A stretch of DNA of 38,177 nt from Novosphingobium sp. Its GTDB lineage: Bacteria > Pseudomonadota > Alphaproteobacteria > Sphingomonadales > Sphingomonadaceae. A program made the position numbers and the translations under genes. The stretch is taken from the NCBI GenBank assembly GCA_020446505.1, contig JAGREN010000020.1, positions 1-38,177 of the forward strand, in the 5' to 3' direction. Below the pieces are notes generated by a model that was not told where the DNA came from, made no database searches, and saw only the letters and a program-made list of their open reading frames with translations. The first letter of the stretch is position 1, and each line of letters starts with the position of its first letter. Positions 16,409 through 24,740 of this stretch are shown piece after piece.

Positions 16409-16498
16409 TGGCGGACAGGGTGGGATTCGAACCCACGGTGGGCTTGCACCCACGCCGGTTTTCAAGACCGGTGCATTCAACCGCTCTGCCACCTGTCC
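16409..16498 (-). tRNA. tRNA-Ser (anticodon UGA), CCA encoded
   Basis: On the minus strand GGACAGG (16498-16492) pairs with CCTGTCC (16419-16413). The anticodon stem ACCGG/CCGG-type encloses CTTGAAA, giving anticodon TGA, which reads UCA. A long variable arm (GTGGG...CCCAC) and a T loop GGTTCGAATCC follow. Discriminator G is at 16412 and CCA is genomically encoded (16411-16409). The long variable arm confirms a serine tRNA. No integrase or repeated tRNA end was seen next to it. Confidence 0.97.
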
Positions 16499-16649
16499 GC
16501 GCAAGGCATGCGGCTAGCGGCTAGATTTCTGCTTCGCAAGTCGAACCTCGTTCTGGCTGCGCGGCTTACGGTCCGCTGCTGCGATGGAAGTGGTGCATTT
16601 CACGCCAAACGGCATTCACAAGTGGTTAGTGTTGTGCGATTTTGCTGGC

Positions 16650-17690
16650 ATGAAGCCAGCCCGTAATTCTGTTCGCAATGCTTTCTCTGCGCTCTTTGCC
16701 GTACTGTTCACTGTGGGGTTCGCCCCCTTGGCCGCAGCGCAATCGCTGAGTCAGGCGGGGTTCGAATCCTACCTCCAGTATGTCGCGGCCAAGGCGCGAA
16801 GCGAGGGCGTCAGCCAGGCGACCATTTCGAGCACGCTTTCGGGCCTGACGATAAACACGCGCGTGATCGAACTCGATACCGCCCAGCCAGGGCGCGCGGA
16901 TACTCCTCCGCCGCTTTCACCCTATCTCGCTCGCCATGTAGATAGCGCCCGGATCAACGCCGGTAAGGCCAAGTTGCAGCAAATAGCCAATCTGTTGCCT
17001 TCGCTTGAACGGCGCTTTGGCGTGCCGCCGCAGGTGGTCACCGCAATCTGGGGGCACGAGACGAATTACGGCAAGTATACTGGCGATTTCGACCTCGCCC
17101 GGTCGCTGGCGACGCTTGCCTATGAAGGACGCAGGCGCGCGCTGTTCGAGGGGGAACTCATCGCCCTGATGAAGATGGTGGACAGGGGCGTGCCGCTCTC
17201 GCGCATGAAGGGGAGCTGGGCCGGGGCCTTCGGCTATCCGCAATTCCTGCCAAGCGTCTATCTCACGACTGCCGCCGACGGTGACGGCGATGGCTATGCC
17301 GATATCTGGACTTCGAGCGCAGATACGCTTGCGTCTGTTTCCAACTATTTCGTCAAGGCGGGCTGGCGTCACGGACAGCCCTGGGGCGTTGGCGCCTCGC
17401 TGCCGCCGGGCTTCAATCCCGACAACTATGCCTCGCGTCTCGCGCCGTCTTCGTGCGCGCGCGTTCACGAGCGGCATTCGGCCTGGAAGACGGTGAATGA
17501 ATGGCGCGCTCTGGGCGTGCAACCGCTTGCGCCGATTGACGGCAATGTGATGACAGCCCTGTTCCAGCCAGACGGGCCGGGCACCAGGGCATGGCTGTTA
17601 ACCGGGAATTATCGGGTAATCCTCCAGTACAACTGCTCGAACTACTACGCCATGTCCGTGGGGTTGCTGGCAGATGAGATCGCAAGATAG
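16650..17690 (+). CDS. Lytic murein transglycosylase, MltB type
   Basis: The 346-residue protein has a signal peptide ending near AAA/QSL and an MltB/Slt35 catalytic domain. GVPPQVVTAIWGHETNYGKYTG holds the catalytic Glu (E of GHETNYG); AGAFGYPQFLPSVYL and DGDGDGYADIW follow, the latter resembling a Ca-binding loop. A weak C-terminal segment (about 285-346) contains ALFQPDGPGTRAWLLTGNY, typical of MltB_2 family members. The enzyme cleaves peptidoglycan glycan strands in the periplasm. No lipobox is seen, so it is probably soluble. ATG 16650 is preferred over the open frame from 16584 because it leaves a normal signal peptide. The 3' end overlaps the RlpA-like gene by 17 nt. Confidence 0.92.
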   Translation: MKPARNSVRNAFSALFAVLFTVGFAPLAAAQSLSQAGFESYLQYVAAKARSEGVSQATISSTLSGLTINTRVIELDTAQPGRADTPPPLSPYLARHVDSARINAGKAKLQQIANLLPSLERRFGVPPQVVTAIWGHETNYGKYTGDFDLARSLATLAYEGRRRALFEGELIALMKMVDRGVPLSRMKGSWAGAFGYPQFLPSVYLTTAADGDGDGYADIWTSSADTLASVSNYFVKAGWRHGQPWGVGASLPPGFNPDNYASRLAPSSCARVHERHSAWKTVNEWRALGVQPLAPIDGNVMTALFQPDGPGTRAWLLTGNYRVILQYNCSNYYAMSVGLLADEIAR

Positions 17691-18567
17691 ACGTCGTTTC
17701 GCGCATTTCGCGCCACTGTTGCTCGCCGGATCCGCGATTGGCGGACTCGGCCTGGCCTGTTCGCCGGCAAGTGCCGACACTGGTCCGGCGGACGATTATC
17801 CGGTCGTGCTGGGCGATCCGTTTACCATAGACGGCATCACCTACACCCCGGAAGACGTGATGAATTTCGATGCCGTAGGCCAGGCCGTGGTTGACCCGGC
17901 GAGCGGGAGTGGCGTGTCGGGCGCGCACAAGACTCTTCCATTCCCGAGCTATGTCGAGGTCACCAATCTCGAAACGGGTCGCACCATCATCGTGCGTCTC
18001 GTCTCGCGGGGGCCGATGCGTAGCGATGCGCTGATCGCGCTGTCGCCGGATGCGGCGATCCAGCTTGGCGTCGCACCGGACGCCATGTCGGCTGTGCGCG
18101 TGCGCCGGGTCAATCCGCCCGAAGTGGAGCGTGCGATGTTGCGCACGGGAGAGCCGGTTCCGGCTCGCATGGATACACCCGCGCCTTTGCTGGCCGCACT
18201 CAAGCGAAAACTTGCGAAAGAGGCAGGCGGACAACCGGTTACAACGCCTCCCAAGCCGATCGTTCCGGGGCAGGACGTAGCTGCGCCAGTGGTCGAACCA
18301 ACTCCTGAACCGTTGGCCGTCGCAAAGATTGTCGAGCCGGTGGTCGCGCCACCTCACGCTCGCGGTAGCTATGTGCAGGTCGGTGCTTTTTCCAGTGAAG
18401 CCAATGCAAACAAGGCCGCTGCTTCGGTCGGAGCGCAGGTGAGCAAGTCCGGGAAATTCTGGGTCGTTCGTCTTGGCCCGCTTGCAAATCACGCCGAATC
18501 CCAGGCCGCGCTGGCGAAGGCTCGTGCGGCGGGCTATGGCGACGCGATGGTCAAGCGTATCGACTGA
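17674..18567 (+). CDS. RlpA-like double-psi beta-barrel protein with SPOR domain, catalytic Asp missing
   Basis: The 297-residue exported protein has a Tat/Sec-like N-terminus with RRR and a hydrophobic stretch (11-29), a double-psi beta-barrel (about 55-140), a Pro-rich linker and a C-terminal SPOR domain (about 228-297, GSYVQVGAFSSEANANKAA). The SPOR domain binds denuded glycans at the division septum. In active RlpA lytic transglycosylases the barrel contains a WYG motif and NDRGP. Here the first is absent and the second reads VSRGP (110-114), with Ser in place of the catalytic Asp; H85 (AHKTLPF) is kept. A structural or regulatory role is therefore more likely than cleavage. A Cys at 29 is not in a canonical lipobox. 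The gene overlaps mltB-like 17 nt and precedes the carboxypeptidase by 19 nt. Confidence 0.85.
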   Translation: MRSQDRRRFAHFAPLLLAGSAIGGLGLACSPASADTGPADDYPVVLGDPFTIDGITYTPEDVMNFDAVGQAVVDPASGSGVSGAHKTLPFPSYVEVTNLETGRTIIVRLVSRGPMRSDALIALSPDAAIQLGVAPDAMSAVRVRRVNPPEVERAMLRTGEPVPARMDTPAPLLAALKRKLAKEAGGQPVTTPPKPIVPGQDVAAPVVEPTPEPLAVAKIVEPVVAPPHARGSYVQVGAFSSEANANKAAASVGAQVSKSGKFWVVRLGPLANHAESQAALAKARAAGYGDAMVKRID

Positions 18568-18586
18568 CCAGCATCGAAAGGTTCTG

Positions 18587-19765
18587 ATGGTCCGGAAATG
18601 GGTGGCAGGCAGGCACAGGCAAATTCGCCTAGTCGCCTTTTGTGCTGCCATGGTTCTGGCGGTGCCGATCGTGGCAAGTGCACCGTTACCGCCACCGGAA
18701 GCGAGCGGCACGCCGGTCGCCTTGCTTGTCGATCTCGGTTCGGGGCAGGTGCTGTACGCCCGTGAGCCCGACAAGCGATTTCTGCCCGCTTCGATGACCA
18801 AGGTGATGACTGCCTATGTCGCGTTCGAGGAAATGCGGCGCGGCAGTCTCCGGCGTGATCGACAGATCGAGGTGAGACCCGAGACCGCAGCGGAATGGAA
18901 CGGAAAAGGCACCAGCATGTATCTCGAAGCTGGCGAGCAAGTCAGCGTCGACAACCTGTTGCATGGGATCATGACGGCATCGGCCAATGATGCGTCGATG
19001 GTGCTGGCGCAAGGCTATGCGGGAAGCGTGAAGGGCTGGACCTTCCTGATGAACGATTCCGCGCGAAAGTTGCGAATGACCAACAGCCATTTCGGGACTC
19101 CCAATGGCTGGCCCGATGGAGGACACACCTATGTCAGCGCCAGTGATCTCGTGCGCCTTGCCAGCGCAATGATCCGTACCTTTCCTGCCGAATACGCGCG
19201 TTATTCCGGGCATAAGTCATTCAAATGGCATGATCGGATGCTCTACAGCCACGATCCTGCGACTGGCGTCGTCGAAGGGGCTGATGGCATCAAGACCGGC
19301 TTCACGCGCGAGGCAGGATACAACTTTCTGGGGTCTGCCCAGCGCAACGGGCGCAGGCTCGTTATGGTCGTCGGAGGAGCGAGAAGCGAGGCGCAACGAG
19401 CCGAGGCATCGCGCGCCCTGCTCGAATGGGGCTTCGCTGAATGGAGCGCGCGCCCTCTATTTGCAAAGGGGAGGAAAATCGCCTCTGCCAGAATTCAGGG
19501 CGGCGAGCGCAATGCTGTGGGACTCGTCTCGCCCTATCCGGTCTACGCCACCGCACCACGCGGGGAGAACCCGCAGGTTCGCTTGCGCGTTGTCTACAAG
19601 GGTCCGGTTCCAGCCCCGATTGCCAAGGGACAAACCATCGCCGAACTGGAAATCCGGGTGGGAGACTTGCCCGCAGGGCGCGTCCCGCTCATGGCAGCAA
19701 CCGCGGTTCCAAGAGGCGGCGCCATGGACAGGCTGTTCAACGGGTTTATGAACCTGTTCTCATGA
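18587..19765 (+). CDS. dacC: D-alanyl-D-alanine carboxypeptidase (PBP5/6 family)
   Basis: The 392-residue low-molecular-mass penicillin-binding protein removes the terminal D-Ala from peptidoglycan pentapeptides. Active-site motifs are all present: S69-M-T-K72, S132-A-N134 and K236-T-G238. A signal peptide ends near VASA/PLPP (32). The C-terminal PBP5-type beta domain (about 290-370) is followed by an amphipathic tail (MDRLFNGFMNLFS) that would anchor the protein to the inner membrane. ATG 18587 has GAAAGG 5 nt upstream. The stop overlaps tmk by ATGA. It belongs with the two wall enzymes before it, forming a septal peptidoglycan group. The symbol dacC is by family resemblance; dacA would be equally defensible. 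Confidence 0.92.
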   Translation: MVRKWVAGRHRQIRLVAFCAAMVLAVPIVASAPLPPPEASGTPVALLVDLGSGQVLYAREPDKRFLPASMTKVMTAYVAFEEMRRGSLRRDRQIEVRPETAAEWNGKGTSMYLEAGEQVSVDNLLHGIMTASANDASMVLAQGYAGSVKGWTFLMNDSARKLRMTNSHFGTPNGWPDGGHTYVSASDLVRLASAMIRTFPAEYARYSGHKSFKWHDRMLYSHDPATGVVEGADGIKTGFTREAGYNFLGSAQRNGRRLVMVVGGARSEAQRAEASRALLEWGFAEWSARPLFAKGRKIASARIQGGERNAVGLVSPYPVYATAPRGENPQVRLRVVYKGPVPAPIAKGQTIAELEIRVGDLPAGRVPLMAATAVPRGGAMDRLFNGFMNLFS

Positions 19766-20397
19766 CACGAGGCAGATTCGTCGCGCTGGAAGGCGGGGAG
19801 GGGGCGGGAAAAAGCACCCAGGCCCGGCTGCTGTGCGATGCATTGGCGGCACGGGGGCTGGAGGTGGTGCTGACGCGCGAGCCGGGGGGAACCCCCCTGG
19901 CCGAACAGATCCGGTCGATGCTGCTGTCCGAAGGTGACGGCCCAAACCTGCGCACCGAGGCGTTGCTGTTTGCAGCGGCTCGTGCCGATCACGTCGCCCG
20001 CCTCATCGAGCCGTCGCTTGCCTCGGGCAAATGGGTGGTCTGCGACCGGTTCGTCGATTCCAGCCGCGCCTATCAGGGCGGGGGAGGCGGACTGCCAGAT
20101 GAGGACATTCTTACGCTTCACCGCATCGGCAGCGCAGGCCTTCTGCCGGATGTCACTCTCCTGATCGAAGTCGATCCGGATGTCGCCGCTGCACGAACTG
20201 CGGTTCGCGATGCAGCGGGAAGCGACCGGATCGGGGGGCGGGATGCCGCCTATCATGCCAGAGTAGCGGAGGCCTTCGACAGGTTCGTCGAAAACGAGCC
20301 CGACCGCTTTGCTCGGATCGACGGAAACGGCTCACCGGAACAGACCCATGCATCAATCATGTCGGTAATTGAGGGTCTTGAGGCAGGAAGTTCATGA
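19762..20397 (+). CDS. tmk: Thymidylate kinase
   Basis: The 211-residue enzyme phosphorylates dTMP to dTDP using ATP. The P-loop is GGEGAGKST (residues 10-18), the dTMP-binding motif is the DR in CDRFVDSSRAYQG, and TREPGGTPLAEQIR is the family hallmark. The LID region has AGSDRIGGRD. The length is standard. It overlaps the carboxypeptidase upstream and holB downstream by four bases each (ATGA), a conserved tmk-holB pair that couples dTTP supply with replication. Confidence 0.96.
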   Translation: MTRGRFVALEGGEGAGKSTQARLLCDALAARGLEVVLTREPGGTPLAEQIRSMLLSEGDGPNLRTEALLFAAARADHVARLIEPSLASGKWVVCDRFVDSSRAYQGGGGGLPDEDILTLHRIGSAGLLPDVTLLIEVDPDVAAARTAVRDAAGSDRIGGRDAAYHARVAEAFDRFVENEPDRFARIDGNGSPEQTHASIMSVIEGLEAGSS

Positions 20398-21365
20398 CCG
20401 GAGCCAAGGAATTCATCGGTCAGGACGAGGCCTGGCGAGAATGGTGCGCCGCCGTGAACTCTGGCCGCATGCATCACGCCTGGCTGCTTTCCGGGCCCAA
20501 GGGGCTAGGCAAGCGAGCCTTTGCCAGAGCGGCTGCGGCCGAGCTGGTGCGCCTGCCCGGCGAACCTGCTCCGTCACCCATCAACCACCCCGACATAATC
20601 GTGCTCGACCATGCGCCGAAGGATGACAAGGAAGCGGCCAAGCGCGCCGAAGGCAAAGCCTACGAGACCAAGCGGAACGTGACCGTCGACCAGATCCGGA
20701 CCATGCAGCAGCGCCTCACTACCCGGCCTACTCTGGGCGAGAAACGCGCGATCATTATCGATCCGGCGGACGATCTGGAGAAATCCGCCGTCAATGCGCT
20801 GCTAAAAAGCCTGGAAGAGCCGCCAGTCGGCACGCATTTCCTGCTGATTGCCCATCAGCCGGGCCGGCTGCTGCCGACGATCCGTTCGCGTTGCCGGGTC
20901 CTGCGTTTTGCGCCGCTCAGCGCAGAGGCGCTCGACGCCGTACTGGTCCGTGACATGCCAGAGGCCGACGCGCAGACGCGGCGCAAGGCGGTGCAGGCGG
21001 CGAACGGCTCAGCCGGTATCGCTCTGGCCTTTGTCGAGCACGATCTTGGCGCACTTCATGACACGATGATGCAGATATTGCGCGAGGGAGATGCCGGTTT
21101 CGCCCTGCGCGGCGCACTTGCCGAAGTGATCGGTGCCCGGCCGAGCCGTGACAAGCTTTTCGCCACTCTCGATCTTGCTCGCGCCGCGCTCTCCGCCAAT
21201 CTCGGGAATGCGACCCGCGAACATCAGCTGCGTGTGATCGAGGCCCATGGCGCGCTTACCACGCTGGCAGCGCGTGCGCCGACCTACAATTTCGATCCCG
21301 GCCTGCTGGTGATGGAAATTGGCGGCTTGCTGGCCAGTGCCGCCATGCCTAGAGAGGCGGCTTGA
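20394..21365 (+). CDS. holB: DNA polymerase III subunit delta'
   Basis: The 323-residue AAA+ clamp-loader subunit helps load the sliding clamp. It shows GPKGLGKRAFARAAA in the P-loop position, the DPADDLEKSAVNALLKSLEEPP sensor region, and IRSRCRVLRFAPL. As in many delta' proteins the P-loop is non-canonical and ATP may not be hydrolysed. The Cys cluster of the zinc module common in other clamp-loader proteins is not seen. The start ATG overlaps the tmk stop. metG follows after 36 nt. Confidence 0.93.
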   Translation: MTGAKEFIGQDEAWREWCAAVNSGRMHHAWLLSGPKGLGKRAFARAAAAELVRLPGEPAPSPINHPDIIVLDHAPKDDKEAAKRAEGKAYETKRNVTVDQIRTMQQRLTTRPTLGEKRAIIIDPADDLEKSAVNALLKSLEEPPVGTHFLLIAHQPGRLLPTIRSRCRVLRFAPLSAEALDAVLVRDMPEADAQTRRKAVQAANGSAGIALAFVEHDLGALHDTMMQILREGDAGFALRGALAEVIGARPSRDKLFATLDLARAALSANLGNATREHQLRVIEAHGALTTLAARAPTYNFDPGLLVMEIGGLLASAAMPREAA

Positions 21366-21401
21366 TCCATCGCCTGATTTCCGGAAAGACTGCGCGCCGC
21401 C

Positions 21402-22970
21402 ATGGCCGAACCCTATTACCTGACCACTGCCATCAGCTATCCCAATGGCAAGCCCCATATCGGCCATGCCTACGAGGCGATTGCCGCTGACGTCATCGCG
21501 CGCTTCCAGCGCATGAACGGGCGGGACGTGCGTCTCGTCACCGGTACTGACGAGCATGGCCTGAAGATGGCCCAGACGGCGCGCGCGGCAGGTCGTGACA
21601 CGATGGAATTCGCGACGGAAATGTCGAATTATTTCCGTCAAATGTGTGATAAACTCAATATTTCACATGATGCTTTTTGTCGCACCACGGACGCGCGGCA
21701 TCACGAGGCCAGCACGGCGATCTGGAAAGCGATGGCGGCATCGGACGACCTCTATCTGGATCGCTACGAGGGATGGTACTCGATCCGCGATGAAGCCTAC
21801 TATGGTGACGACGAGATCACCGAAAACGAAGAAGGCGTGAAGCTTTCGCCGCAGGGGACTCCGGTCGAATGGACCGTGGAAGAATCCTGGTTTTTCCGCT
21901 TGTCTAAATATCGCGATTTCCTGATCGAACTGAACGAGACGCCGGGTTTCCTTGAGCCGGAGAGCCGCCGCAACGAAGTCCTGTCCTTCCTCAAGGGCAA
22001 CGAATTGCGCGACCTCTCGGTTTCGCGGACCAGCTTCGACTGGGGCGTGCCAGTTCCAGACAGTCCCGGCCACGTCATGTACGTCTGGGTCGACGCGCTT
22101 ACCACCTATCTGACCGGGATCGGTTTTCCGGACAGGGAAGGGGAGTTCTCCAGGTTCTGGCCGGTCGACGTTCACCTGATCGGCAAGGATATCACGCGTT
22201 TTCATACCGTCTACTGGCCCGCATTCCTCAAGTCGGCGGGTCTGGCCGTTCCCAAAAAGGTGTTCAGCCACGGCTTCCTGCTTCATCGCGGCGAGAAGAT
22301 GTCGAAGTCGCTCGGCAACGTCGTCGATCCGCTTGAACTGGCAGACCATTTCGGCGTCGATCAGCTGCGCTACTTCCTGATGCGCGAAATCGCCTTCGGG
22401 CAGGACGGTTCCTATTCCGCCGAGGCAATCGTCACCCGCTGCAACGCCGAGCTGGCCAACAGCTTCGGAAATCTCGCGCAGCGCAGTCTTTCGATGATTT
22501 TCAAGAATCTGGATGGCATTGTTTCCGCCGAACTTGAAACGATGGAAGCGGATTCGGCGCTTGAATCCACGGTGCGGGCCAACATCGGCAGCATGCGGAC
22601 AAATTTCGAGCAGCTAAATTTCAGCAGCGGCCTCGACAACTGGATGCAGGCGGTTTTCGCCTGCAATCAGTACGTCGACGAGCAAGCGCCCTGGGCTCTC
22701 AAGAAGACCGACCCGGAGCGCATGGCCGCCGTTCTCATGACCCTGTTCCGCTGCGTGCGCGATCTTGCGCTCGCTGTGCGCCCGGTCGTTCCGACTTCCA
22801 TCGACAGGTTGCTCGATCAGATGGGCATCGGTGAGGACGCACGGGATTTTGCCGCGCTGGCCGACACGGACTGGTTTGAAAGGCTTGCCGGGTCAGGCTT
22901 CCAGCTTTCCCAGCCATCGGGCGTGTTTCCCCGCCTCGAAATGCCGGAGACGGCGGAAGAAGCGGGCTAA
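21402..22970 (+). CDS. metG: Methionyl-tRNA synthetase
   Basis: The 522-residue class I synthetase charges tRNA-Met. HIGH motif is PNGKPHIGHAY (13-23) and KMSKS is at 299-303. GTDEHGLKM precedes a connective peptide without the Cys zinc ligands, so this is the zinc-free subtype. There is no C-terminal EMAP/tRNA-binding domain. The stop TAA overlaps the tatD start (TAATG at 22968-22972). Confidence 0.97.
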   Translation: MAEPYYLTTAISYPNGKPHIGHAYEAIAADVIARFQRMNGRDVRLVTGTDEHGLKMAQTARAAGRDTMEFATEMSNYFRQMCDKLNISHDAFCRTTDARHHEASTAIWKAMAASDDLYLDRYEGWYSIRDEAYYGDDEITENEEGVKLSPQGTPVEWTVEESWFFRLSKYRDFLIELNETPGFLEPESRRNEVLSFLKGNELRDLSVSRTSFDWGVPVPDSPGHVMYVWVDALTTYLTGIGFPDREGEFSRFWPVDVHLIGKDITRFHTVYWPAFLKSAGLAVPKKVFSHGFLLHRGEKMSKSLGNVVDPLELADHFGVDQLRYFLMREIAFGQDGSYSAEAIVTRCNAELANSFGNLAQRSLSMIFKNLDGIVSAELETMEADSALESTVRANIGSMRTNFEQLNFSSGLDNWMQAVFACNQYVDEQAPWALKKTDPERMAAVLMTLFRCVRDLALAVRPVVPTSIDRLLDQMGIGEDARDFAALADTDWFERLAGSGFQLSQPSGVFPRLEMPETAEEAG

Positions 22971-23746
22971 TGCTCATCGATTCTCATTGCCACCTGCAAT
23001 ACAAGGGTTTGGTAGAGGATCAGCAGGGTGTTCTCGCTCGCGCCCGCGAGGCTGGAATTGGCGGCTTCTTGAATATCTCCACACGGGCGGCCGAGTGGGA
23101 CGCCGTGATCGGCACGGCAGCGCGCGAGCCTGACGTCTGGGCGAGCGTCGGCATCCATCCGCACGAGGCAGACAACCACGCCGATCTCGGCCTGCAAGCT
23201 CTGCTGGATGCTGCTGAGCATCCCTGTGTGATCGGCATCGGCGAAACGGGGCTCGACTACTATTACGACCACTCCGACCGTGAGACGCAAGCTGCGCTGT
23301 TCCGCACCCATATCGCCGCAGCGCGGGAGACGGGCTTGCCGGTCATCATCCACACCCGCGATGCCGAAGAGGACACGGCACGGATCGTCAGTGATGAGAT
23401 GGGGAAGGGGGCCTTCCCTGCCCTGATCCACTGTTTCACGGCCTCGGCAGGGTTTGCGCGCCAGATGCTCGACCTGGGCCTGACGATCTCTCTATCCGGC
23501 ATCGTAACCTTCAAGAATGCCAGAGACTTGCAGGACATTGCCAAGGAACTTCCTGAAGATCGCTTGCTCGTCGAAACCGATGCGCCTTTCCTGGCCCCCG
23601 TGCCGCATCGCGGCTCGACCTGCGAGCCAGCCTTCACTGCCGACACTGCGCGTTTCGTAGCCGGTCTGCGCGACGTCGAGGCGGCAAGGCTGGCTGACGT
23701 CACGACGCGCAATTTCTTCTCCCTGTTTTCCAAGGCCACCGCATGA
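22970..23746 (+). CDS. tatD: TatD family metal-dependent DNase/hydrolase
   Basis: The 258-residue TIM-barrel protein has metal ligands DSHCHL at the N-terminus, IGETGLDYYYDH, HTRDAEED, IHCFTA and ETDAPFLAPVPHRG. The family includes 3'-5' DNases and D-aminoacyl-tRNA-linked enzymes. The ATG overlaps the metG stop by one base; metG-tatD pairing is widespread. The stop overlaps the next gene by ATGA. Confidence 0.94.
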   Translation: MLIDSHCHLQYKGLVEDQQGVLARAREAGIGGFLNISTRAAEWDAVIGTAAREPDVWASVGIHPHEADNHADLGLQALLDAAEHPCVIGIGETGLDYYYDHSDRETQAALFRTHIAAARETGLPVIIHTRDAEEDTARIVSDEMGKGAFPALIHCFTASAGFARQMLDLGLTISLSGIVTFKNARDLQDIAKELPEDRLLVETDAPFLAPVPHRGSTCEPAFTADTARFVAGLRDVEAARLADVTTRNFFSLFSKATA

Positions 23747-24537
23747 AAGCCCTGATCCTTGGCAGCGGAACCTCGACCGGCGTTCCGCGCCTTGGGGGCG
23801 AAAGCGGGTTGGACTGGGGCGATTGCGACCCGAACGAGCCAAGGAACCGCCGTTCGCGCGTATCCATTCTCCTGGAGAGTGACGAAGGAAAGCGCATCCT
23901 CGTCGATACTTCGACTGACTGTCGCAGCCAGCTGCTTGCCTGCGGGATTGGCCGTATCGACGCAGTGTTCTGGACCCACGATCACGCCGATCACTGCCAC
24001 GGCATCGACGATCTCAGGCCGCTCCGATATGGGCGCGGTGGTCCGATCCCTGGATATGCCGCTGACGAGACCGTGCGGCGGCTGCGACAGCGGTTCGGCT
24101 ATGTCTTTGCCGGCCAGCACGGCTATCCGACTATCGTGAACATCGAGAACCTCGATACCTTGCGAATGTGCGCCGGGTTTTCCGTGAAATCCTGCCAGAT
24201 GCCGCATGGGCCTACGCAGTCGACTGGGTACCTTTTTTCATGTGACGGTAAATCAGTCGGTTACGCGACGGACTTCAGCGAGATTACGCGCGAGATGGTC
24301 GAGCTGTTTACCACGGCCGATCTGCTTATCGTCGATTGCCTCCGGCGCGAACCGCATCCGACCCATGCCAACCTCAACATGGCTCTGGAACTGTGCGAGG
24401 CTGCGCGTGTGAGTAATGCGCTGCTCACACATCTCGACAAGAGCATGGACTACGCGACGCTCAGCAGGGAAACGCCAGACCATGTTGCCGTGGCTTATGA
24501 TGGCATGGAGATTGTCCTGCGACGACCGTTGGAATGA
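23743..24537 (+). CDS. PhnP-like MBL-fold metallo-hydrolase
   Basis: The 264-residue protein is a metallo-beta-lactamase-fold phosphodiesterase. The metal motif is THDHADHCHG; LGSGTSTGVPRLG at the N-terminus and CDPNEPRNRRSR are typical of the PhnP/tRNase Z-related group. ATDFSEIT contains the bridging Asp. In phosphonate users PhnP hydrolyses cyclic ribose phosphates, but with no phn genes around a general cyclic-phosphate or nucleic-acid role is more likely. It overlaps tatD and the small gene that follows by four bases each. Confidence 0.9.
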   Translation: MKALILGSGTSTGVPRLGGESGLDWGDCDPNEPRNRRSRVSILLESDEGKRILVDTSTDCRSQLLACGIGRIDAVFWTHDHADHCHGIDDLRPLRYGRGGPIPGYAADETVRRLRQRFGYVFAGQHGYPTIVNIENLDTLRMCAGFSVKSCQMPHGPTQSTGYLFSCDGKSVGYATDFSEITREMVELFTTADLLIVDCLRREPHPTHANLNMALELCEAARVSNALLTHLDKSMDYATLSRETPDHVAVAYDGMEIVLRRPLE

Positions 24538-24686
24538 TCGGCTCGCTGATCTTCGTTTTTGGCGCGCTGGTACTGGCCTGGCGGGGCGTCGGCGGACTTC
24601 CGCGCGCGCAGAAGGTGAGATACGCTTTGATATGGGGCGCGATCTTCCTCGGCGTTATCGTGGTCTTGCGGGTTTTGGGGGCGTGA
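24534..24686 (+). CDS. Small membrane protein (50 aa), unknown function
   Basis: ATG 24534 overlaps the stop of the metallo-hydrolase (ATGA) and the frame runs 50 codons to TGA 24684-24686. The product has two hydrophobic helices (about 2-16 and 32-48) separated by a basic loop RGVGGLPRAQKVRYA. I do not recognise a family. Overlap coupling and clean two-helix composition favour a real gene over chance. It ends the tmk-to-MBL operon. Confidence 0.6.
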   Translation: MIGSLIFVFGALVLAWRGVGGLPRAQKVRYALIWGAIFLGVIVVLRVLGA

Positions 24687-24706
24687 AGGCCTCAGCAGAT
24701 GCGCAC

Positions 24707-24731
24707 TATAATTTAACATAATATATATTAT
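24707..24731 (+). promoter_or_regulatory. AT-rich element with -10 box and palindrome before mazG
   Basis: TATAAT at 24707-24712 matches the -10 consensus exactly; no good -35 box is seen 16-18 bp upstream. It is followed by a perfect 14-bp palindrome at 24718-24731 made only of A and T. A transcript starting about 7 nt after the -10 box would begin at the palindrome, giving mazG a leader of about 20 nt. The palindrome may be an operator or simply promoter-melting DNA. Confidence 0.45.
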
Positions 24732-24740
24732 CAATCCAAG

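Noticed and set aside
16409..16498. tRNA-Ser as an integration site of a genomic island
   Set aside because: No second copy of the tRNA end, integrase or shift in composition is seen on either side.
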